DNA of 64,000 nucleotides, taken from positions 6,200,001 through 6,264,000 of the forward strand of contig NZ_CP108002.1 of the NCBI RefSeq assembly GCF_041435055.1, given 5' to 3'. The notes under the pieces were generated by a model. That model did not search any database, had not been told where the DNA came from, and saw only the letters and a list, made by a program, of their open reading frames with translations. Shown here piece by piece: positions 59,019-64,000 of the stretch (its first letter is position 1; the number at the start of each line of letters is the position of its first letter). Origin of the DNA: Streptomyces sp. NBC_00341. GTDB taxonomy: Bacteria; Actinomycetota; Actinomycetes; Streptomycetales; Streptomycetaceae. The position numbers and the translations under genes are program-made.

Positions 59019-59665
59019 AGCTTCTCCTCGGAGGCCTGGACGTACACCGCACCACTGCCGCTCAGCTCCAGCTGGAACCCCTCGCCGGAGCCGCGCCCCA
59101 CCATCTCGCGCCAGCCGAGCGCGGTGGAGAGCTTGTTGCGGACGTCGCCGTGGTGGGCGACGTACGCCTGCGGGTCCACGTGCACGTCGCGGCCCGGCGT
59201 GATCGGCAGCTCGATCACCCCGCCGTGCGCCATCACCGCCACCGCGCCATGCCCCTTCAGCGTCGTGGTGAACAGGCCCTGGCCGCTCACCTGGCCGCGC
59301 ACCATGCCCATCACGCCGCCCTGCGAGCCCATGAACATCGTGCCCTGCTGGAGCGCGCCGTCGAAGGCGAGCAGCCGGTCGGCCTCCACGTAGAGGGTGT
59401 CCCCGGACAGGTTGATCACCTGGATGTGGTGGCCGCCGTGACCGAACATCACGGTGCCGTTTCCCTCGACCGTCATCAGCGGGGTCGCCTCGTTCGCCAC
59501 CCGGCGGCCGATCATCGACATCACCCCGCCCTGGCCGCCCTGGATGTTCGGTGTGAAGGACACCTCGCCCCGGTAGGCCAGCATGGCGCCGCGCTGGCTG
59601 AACATCTTCTGGCCGGGGACCACCGTCGCCTCGACCATCTTCGAGTTGATCTCGCGGAACGGCAT
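59015..59665 (-). CDS. AIM24 family protein (second of three)
   Basis: 216 residues, one AIM24 domain: KMFSQRGAMLAYRGEVSF, NLSGDTLYVEADRLLAFDGAL and GSGAVYVQASEEKL at the end. It has a short Gly-rich loop (NIQGGQGGVMSMIG). The start codon shares one base with the previous stop (TGATG), so translation is coupled. Confidence 0.9.
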   Translation of the reverse strand: MPFREINSKMVEATVVPGQKMFSQRGAMLAYRGEVSFTPNIQGGQGGVMSMIGRRVANEATPLMTVEGNGTVMFGHGGHHIQVINLSGDTLYVEADRLLAFDGALQQGTMFMGSQGGVMGMVRGQVSGQGLFTTTLKGHGAVAVMAHGGVIELPITPGRDVHVDPQAYVAHHGDVRNKLSTALGWREMVGRGSGEGFQLELSGSGAVYVQASEEKL

Positions 59666-60297
59666 CAGAGATCGCCCCCGATCGTGTTCCGCTCGCTGGG
59701 CTGGACGTAGACGAGTCCCTCGCCCTCGAAGCGGATCTGGAAGGACTCGCCGGACCCCTCGCCCATCAGCGTCCGGAAGTTCACCCCGGACTGGAGGTGC
59801 TGCTGGAGGCTGCCCTGGTGGGCGATGTAGGCGCCGGGGTCGACGAAGAGCGGGTACTGGGCGGAGACCCGCAGGGCCACGGCCGAGCCGTCCGACATGA
59901 TCGCCGCCTGGCCGGTCCCCTCGACGGTGGTGGTGAACAGGCCGTTGCCCGACCCGCCGCCGCGCAGCCCGGTGAAGGTGGTGCCGGTCCGCAGCCCGGC
60001 TTCGGTGCAGAGCAGATTGCTCGCCTCGACGTGCAGCTTCTCGCCGCGCAGCGAGACGAGGCTGATGTCGCTCGCCCGGTCCGCGAAGTAGCAGGTGCCC
60101 TCCCCCTTCACCTCCATCACGGCCATCTGCTCGCCGGTCAGCCGACGGGTCACCATGCCGCGCAGGCCCTCACCGCCGCCGGTCATCTTCTTGAACGCCA
60201 TCCGGCCGTCGTACGCGACCATCGAGCCGTTCTTCGCCTTGACGGCGTCGCCGGTCAGGTCGACGGCGAGCGTCTTGCTGCCTTGGAGTCGGAACAT
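59665..60297 (-). CDS. AIM24 family protein (first of three)
   Basis: 210 residues from ATG 60297 (MFRLQGSKTLAVDLTGDAVK); GTG 60303 two codons earlier is also possible. Domain motifs KNGSMVAYDGRMAFKKM, KLHVEASNLLCTEAGLR and GLVYVQPSERNTI parallel the next two genes. First gene of the AIM24 operon; no ribosome site of good quality is visible. Divergent from the DUF3817 gene. Confidence 0.9.
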   Translation of the reverse strand: MFRLQGSKTLAVDLTGDAVKAKNGSMVAYDGRMAFKKMTGGGEGLRGMVTRRLTGEQMAVMEVKGEGTCYFADRASDISLVSLRGEKLHVEASNLLCTEAGLRTGTTFTGLRGGGSGNGLFTTTVEGTGQAAIMSDGSAVALRVSAQYPLFVDPGAYIAHQGSLQQHLQSGVNFRTLMGEGSGESFQIRFEGEGLVYVQPSERNTIGGDL

Positions 60298-60474
60298 TGC
60301 CACGGTGCGACGGTAGCCGCCGGAAATCCGGCCCGTCCCGCGAATGAGGACAAGGAGTGCCCGAAGGGCGCGAAACGGCCCCCGCTACACGGCTGGACGG
60401 CGGCCGGTGCCACAATGGTCGCGCTTGTGCCTGCGTTCACAAGCTGTCACCGTCCTCCCACCGAAGGTGCCCCC

Positions 60475-60825
60475 GTGGACATCAAGACCGCCACCGCCCT
60501 GCACCGGCTGCGCCTCATCTCGATTCCCGAGGCGCTGTCCTTCCCCGCGCTGATCCTCTTCGGCTCGGTGCTGAGCCGGATCTCCGACATCGACTTCCTG
60601 ATGATGCCGCTCGGCATGCTGCACGGCGTGCTCTTCGTGATCTACGTCGTGGCTCTGCTGGACGTCTGGAACAAGACAAAGTGGCCGCTCAAGCGCGTCG
60701 CGTTCTTCTTCCTGCTCTGCGTGCTCCCCTTCGGCGGCCTGTACGGCGACAAGGTGCTCAAGCGCTACGAGGCCGACGGCGTCATCGCCGCCCGCGCCCG
60801 CCGGGAAGGGACGGTCAGCGCATGA
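60475..60825 (+). CDS. DUF3817 membrane protein
   Basis: 116 residues from GTG 60475 with GAAGG before it. Three membrane segments ([56 protein letters not shown]) in the DUF3817 pattern, with the conserved [11 protein letters not shown] and GMLHG. Function unknown. Its stop overlaps the next ATG (ATGA). Confidence 0.87.
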   Translation: MDIKTATALHRLRLISIPEALSFPALILFGSVLSRISDIDFLMMPLGMLHGVLFVIYVVALLDVWNKTKWPLKRVAFFFLLCVLPFGGLYGDKVLKRYEADGVIAARARREGTVSA

Positions 60826-61115
60826 TCGTCGCCTTCTCCGTCAGCCCGCTGGGGGTCGGTGAGGACGTCGGCGAGTACGTCGCCGACGCCGTCCGCGTCG
60901 TCCGCGAGTCCGGGCTGCCCAACCGCACGGACGCCATGTTCACCTCCATCGAGGGGGAGTGGGACGAGGTCATGGACGTCGTCAAGCGCGCCGTCGCCGC
61001 CGTCGAGGCGCGGTCCGGACGGGTCTCCCTCGTCCTCAAGGCCGACATCCGCCCCGGTGTGACGGACGGTCTGAACTCCAAGGTCGAGACGGTCGAGCGG
61101 TACCTGGCCGACTGA
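60822..61115 (+). CDS. MTH1187/YkoF-like thiamine-binding protein
   Basis: 97 residues of the MTH1187 family (ferredoxin-like fold; [58 protein letters not shown]). Relatives bind thiamine or its precursor. Coupled to the DUF3817 gene by a 4-base overlap; whether the two work together is unknown. Confidence 0.85.
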   Translation: MIVAFSVSPLGVGEDVGEYVADAVRVVRESGLPNRTDAMFTSIEGEWDEVMDVVKRAVAAVEARSGRVSLVLKADIRPGVTDGLNSKVETVERYLAD

Positions 61116-61140
61116 CACCGGGGCACTCCGGGCGAGCGGC

Positions 61141-61160
61141 AAGTTAGGGTAACCTAACTT
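61141..61160. promoter_or_regulatory. Iron box next to the AraC gene
   Basis: AAGTTAGGGTAACCTAACTT is a 20-base inverted repeat with one mismatched position and fits the actinobacterial iron box used by DmdR1-type repressors. It ends one base before the ATG of the AraC gene, so the mRNA may be leaderless and the repressor would cover the start site. Confidence 0.8.
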
Positions 61161-61161
61161 C

Positions 61162-62019
61162 ATGCTGGCTACAGTCCCGGGCCGTGAGCGCGGCGAGCCG
61201 CTCCCGGCGGCCGCGCTCCGATGGGCCGAGCCGTCGGCGGGCGGCGCCCAGGTGTCCGCCCCCTATCTGCTCACCACCGCCGTCCTCGGCGGGAACCCCC
61301 TGGCGGCCCCGGTCGCCGCCGGGGTGCACACCCACTCCGACGGGCTCCTGGTCTGGCCCCGGCACGGTTCGCTGACGCTGCACACCCGCAACACCGTGCG
61401 CCGGCTCGTGCCGGGGCAGGGGATCTGGCTGCCGCCCGGCACCCCGCACGACTCCTCGGCCGACCCGGGCGGCGTGAGCTGCTACACCTACGTGACCAGT
61501 GCGGCGATTCCGCCGCACTGGTCGGGCCTGCGCCCGCTGCGGGTGCTGCGCGCGCTCCAGGAGATGCTGCTCCACCTCGACACCACGTCGATGCCCGACG
61601 ATCTCCGGCTGCGGACCCAACGCGTCGTCCTGGACCTGCTGGAGGACGATCCGCATCCGGCCATCGACGTCCCCGTCCCCGAGGACGCGCGCATTCGCGC
61701 CCTGGCCGACGACGTCATGCGTGATCCGGAGAGCGAACTCTCGCTGGAGGCGTGGGCGGCGCGGCACGCGCTGAGCGTGCGTACCGTCACCCGTGCGTTC
61801 GGCCGCGACATCGGTATGTCCTTCGCGCGGTGGCGGTCGCTGGTGCGGATGTCCGCGGCGACGACGCTGCTGGCCCAGGGTCGTCCGGTCGGTCTGGTCG
61901 CGCACCGCTGCGGCTACTCCACGACGAGCGCGTTCTCCGCCGCCTTCCGACGGGTGACCGGGGTCAGCCCGACCGGGTACCTGCGCGATCAGGCGGTACC
62001 AGCACAAGCGGGCCGCTGA
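61162..62019 (+). CDS. AraC family regulator under iron control
   Basis: 285 residues. N-terminal cupin-like effector domain (GVHTHSDGLLVWPRHGSLTL, GIWLPPGTPHDSS), C-terminal AraC DNA-binding domain with two helix-turn-helix motifs (LSLEAWAARHALSVRTVTRAF; PVGLVAHRCGYSTTSAFSAAF). The start abuts an iron box. In such positions these regulators activate siderophore uptake genes after binding the ferric siderophore; the following ABC importer is the natural target. Confidence 0.9.
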   Translation: MLATVPGRERGEPLPAAALRWAEPSAGGAQVSAPYLLTTAVLGGNPLAAPVAAGVHTHSDGLLVWPRHGSLTLHTRNTVRRLVPGQGIWLPPGTPHDSSADPGGVSCYTYVTSAAIPPHWSGLRPLRVLRALQEMLLHLDTTSMPDDLRLRTQRVVLDLLEDDPHPAIDVPVPEDARIRALADDVMRDPESELSLEAWAARHALSVRTVTRAFGRDIGMSFARWRSLVRMSAATTLLAQGRPVGLVAHRCGYSTTSAFSAAFRRVTGVSPTGYLRDQAVPAQAGR

Positions 62020-62051
62020 CGGCCCCACCGCGTGCTGCCCCGTGCGCCGCC

Positions 62052-62072
62052 GATTCGGCGGGTGGCCGAATC
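62052..62072 (+). terminator. Alternative hairpins after the AraC gene
   Basis: GATTCGGC (62052-62059) pairs with GCCGAATC (62065-62072). The first half can instead pair inside CCGCCGATTCGGCGG (62047-62061), so the two hairpins are mutually exclusive. It lies just after the AraC stop and 59 bases before the next iron box. Confidence 0.45.
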
Positions 62073-62130
62073 ACGACACACCCTGGCCAGTACGCGCCCC
62101 CTTCGAGCGACTCCGCTCCTTAGCGTTCAC

Positions 62131-62149
62131 TTAGGTGAGGGTTACCTAA
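62131..62149. promoter_or_regulatory. Iron box before the siderophore-binding lipoprotein gene
   Basis: TTAGGTGAGGGTTACCTAA, the standard 19-base actinobacterial iron box (TTAGGTTAGGCTCACCTAA type), about 100 bases before the lipoprotein start. Confidence 0.88.
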
Positions 62150-62251
62150 GTTGAAGTGCGGGTCGGTCGCGTACGCGTCGTCCCGCCACGGCCGCCCTCC
62201 CCGTACATCCGCCGTCGCTCCACCGCGACGCGCGCAGATCCGAGGAGAAGC

Positions 62252-63340
62252 ATGTCCATTTCCATCCCGTCCGGACGCGGAACGGGCGCCGTCGCGCGCC
62301 TCACGGCGCTGATGCTCGCGGCCGTCGTGGTGCTGGCGGGCTGCGGCAGCGGCGGCTCCGGACCGGACACGGCGGAGGCGAAGCCGGGCAGCGCTTCGGG
62401 CGCGTTCCCCGTGAGCATCAAGCACGGCCACGGGACCACGACGATCAAGGCGAAGCCCAAGCGGGTCGTGGCGGTCAGCTGGATGTCGCTGGACGTGGTC
62501 GCGGCGCTGGGCACGGTCCCGGTCGGCGTCGACAAGCAGTGGGGCGGCGACAAGCAGGGCTACACCCCGTGGTTCCGCAGCACGGTCGAGAAACTGGGCG
62601 GACCGCTGCCCGAGACGCTGAACTACGGTGACGCGGGCGAGATCGACTTCGAGCAGATCCTCTCGCTGAAGCCCGACCTCATCGTCGGCCTGTACTCCGG
62701 CATCTCGGACGTCGACTACAAGCGCCTCTCCGGGATCGCCCCCACCATCCCGTACCTGAACAAGCCCTGGGACGGCGGGACCTGGCAGGAGATGACCCGC
62801 ACCATCGGCAAGGCCATGGGCGAGACGAAGAAGGCCGAGAGCCTCGTCACCGACGTCCGGGGCCGGCTGACCGCGGTCACCGAGGAGCACCCCGAGTTCA
62901 AGGGCAGGACGTTCACCTACGGAGTCGCCCTCACCCCCGGCTCGACGGAGGTCGGGTTGTACCTCAACTACGACGCCCGGGTCCGGCTGCTGACCGAGAT
63001 GGGCTTCCGGAACACCCCGTCGATGAAGGCGATCGCGTCCACCGCCAAGGGCACCAACTGGTACGGCGGGGTCAGCCTGGAGAAGCTCGACACGATCGAC
63101 GCCGACATCTTCGTCGGCTGGGCCAACGGCGCCGACGAGGTCCCCTACACCCTCAAGGACCCGCTGTTCTCGCGCTGGAAGCCGATCGCCGGGACGAACT
63201 ACGCCTTCGTGCAGGACCCGGCGATGGGTATGGCCACCAGCGGACCCTCGGTGCTCTCCATCCCCTGGGCCCTGAAGCGCTACGTCCCGATGCTCGCCGA
63301 CGCCGTCGCGGGCAGGGGCAGCACCGGCGCGGACTCCTGA
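62252..63340 (+). CDS. Iron-siderophore ABC transporter substrate-binding lipoprotein
   Basis: 362 residues from ATG 62252, with GAGGAG before it. Lipoprotein signal with lipobox VLAGC (Cys31), then a FecB/FhuD-like binding protein with two lobes: KRVVAVSWMSLDVVAALG, FEQILSLKPDLIVGLYSG, and a long helix linking the lobes. It binds a ferric siderophore outside the membrane and feeds the FecCD permease that follows at 44 bases. Controlled by an iron box. Confidence 0.94.
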   Translation: MSISIPSGRGTGAVARLTALMLAAVVVLAGCGSGGSGPDTAEAKPGSASGAFPVSIKHGHGTTTIKAKPKRVVAVSWMSLDVVAALGTVPVGVDKQWGGDKQGYTPWFRSTVEKLGGPLPETLNYGDAGEIDFEQILSLKPDLIVGLYSGISDVDYKRLSGIAPTIPYLNKPWDGGTWQEMTRTIGKAMGETKKAESLVTDVRGRLTAVTEEHPEFKGRTFTYGVALTPGSTEVGLYLNYDARVRLLTEMGFRNTPSMKAIASTAKGTNWYGGVSLEKLDTIDADIFVGWANGADEVPYTLKDPLFSRWKPIAGTNYAFVQDPAMGMATSGPSVLSIPWALKRYVPMLADAVAGRGSTGADS

Positions 63341-63384
63341 CCGCCGTCCGCCGCCCCATGTGACGCCCTCTCCCAAGGACAACC

Positions 63385-64000
63385 ATGACGACCGCCCCAC
63401 CCACGGGTGACCTCACCGCCGGCACGGAGCGCGAGGTGCCGGACCCGCGCGGCGCCGCGGGTCCGGCCCGGCGCACCCGGTACCGCCCGCTGATCCTGCT
63501 GACCGCGATCGCGCTGCTGCTCGTCGTCGCCGTCCTCAGCGTGATGGTCGGCGCCCGCTCCATCGCCCCCGGCACGGTGTGGGACGCGCTGTTCCACTTC
63601 GACGACTCCGACGAGCACGTGATGGTGCGCGAACTACGGGTGCCCCGCACCGTGATCGGGCTGGTCGTCGGTGCGGCCCTCGGCCTGAGCGGCGCGCTGA
63701 TCCAGGCGTTCACCCGCAACCCGCTGGCCGACCCCGGCATCCTCGGCGTGAACGCGGGCGCGAGCCTCGCGGTGACCTTCGCCGTCGCCGTCCTCGGGTA
63801 CACCGGAGCCGGCCAGTTCATCTGGTTCGCCCTGGCGGGGGCCTTCGGGCTCACGGTGCTCGTCTACACGCTCGGCTCGATCGGCGCGGACCGGGGCAGC
63901 CCGGTCAAACTCACCCTCGCGGGCGTCGCGTTCACCGCCGTGTGCGGCGGCTTCACCTCCGCCATGGCGCTCAAGAACACCACCACGTTCGACGCCATGC
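63385..64000 (+). CDS. Iron-siderophore ABC transporter permease (FecCD), 5' part
   Basis: ATG 63385 with AAGGAC before it; 205 codons to the window edge without a stop. Hydrophilic N-terminus of about 30 residues, then membrane helices including RELRVPRTVIGLVVGAALGLSG, the FecCD core, and NPLADPGILGVNAGAS. The full protein would be about 330-350 residues. Part of the iron-regulated importer. Confidence 0.94.
   Translation, partial: MTTAPPTGDLTAGTEREVPDPRGAAGPARRTRYRPLILLTAIALLLVVAVLSVMVGARSIAPGTVWDALFHFDDSDEHVMVRELRVPRTVIGLVVGAALGLSGALIQAFTRNPLADPGILGVNAGASLAVTFAVAVLGYTGAGQFIWFALAGAFGLTVLVYTLGSIGADRGSPVKLTLAGVAFTAVCGGFTSAMALKNTTTFDAM

Overview
This is chromosomal core DNA from a high-GC actinomycete, almost certainly Streptomyces. 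It has strongly GC-biased third codon positions, many GTG and TTG starts, a Streptomyces-type gene order (hom-thrC-thrB-rho-rpmE-prfA-prmC, the atp operon, chiC-chiR-chiS, filP-scy), and iron boxes of the actinobacterial type. From memory the order matches the S. coelicolor region around SCO5354 to SCO5410; this was not checked by alignment. There are no tRNA or rRNA genes, no CRISPR array, no insertion sequences and no prophage.

Layout. (1) 1-12.5 kb: threonine biosynthesis (hom, cut by the left edge, then thrC and thrB), transcription termination factor Rho with a long leader and a low-complexity N-terminal region, an LCP cell-wall ligase, ribosomal protein L31, release factor 1 and its methylase PrmC, the tRNA threonylcarbamoyl enzyme (Sua5 type), a low-molecular-weight phosphatase-like protein lacking its nucleophilic cysteine, and GlyA. 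(2) 12.6-22.6 kb: a WecA/TagO-like glycosyl-1-phosphate transferase, the full F1F0 ATP synthase operon atpIBEFHAGDC and a DUF2550 protein. (3) 22.6-26.6 kb: a secreted GH18 chitinase with the classical direct-repeat chitinase promoter, next to a two-component system (ChiS/ChiR type). (4) 26.7-35.3 kb: a membrane protein, a PduO-type cobalamin adenosyltransferase, an ABC-2 exporter with a divergent TetR regulator, 3-hydroxybutyryl-CoA dehydrogenase, a STAS protein, a large membrane P-loop protein and NucS. (5) 35.6-46.9 kb: two small conserved proteins, an LLM oxidoreductase, two tandem ABC-2 exporter modules, then the polar-growth coiled-coil proteins FilP and Scy. (6) 47-50 kb: short acyl-CoA metabolism (methylmalonyl-CoA epimerase, thiolase, MeaB). 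(7) 50-57.6 kb: two overlapping membrane Ser/Thr kinases with PQQ-like sensor domains, a PepSY protein and a divergent OmpR-type two-component system. (8) 57.6-64 kb: a MarR regulator, three tandem AIM24 proteins, DUF3817 and MTH1187-type proteins, then an iron-controlled AraC regulator and siderophore ABC importer that runs off the right edge.

No clearly foreign island or wholly new multigene system is evident. The best leads are regulatory or atypical-residue observations inside conserved loci: a Cys-to-Ser phosphatase relative, a Rex-like operator plus twin palindromic elements before the ATP synthase operon, a strong hairpin between atpD and atpC, an inverted repeat before the thiolase gene, phased CTGAA repeats and matching acidic tracts in the PepSY/two-component locus, and Pro-rich tails on both halves of one ABC exporter beside filP/scy.
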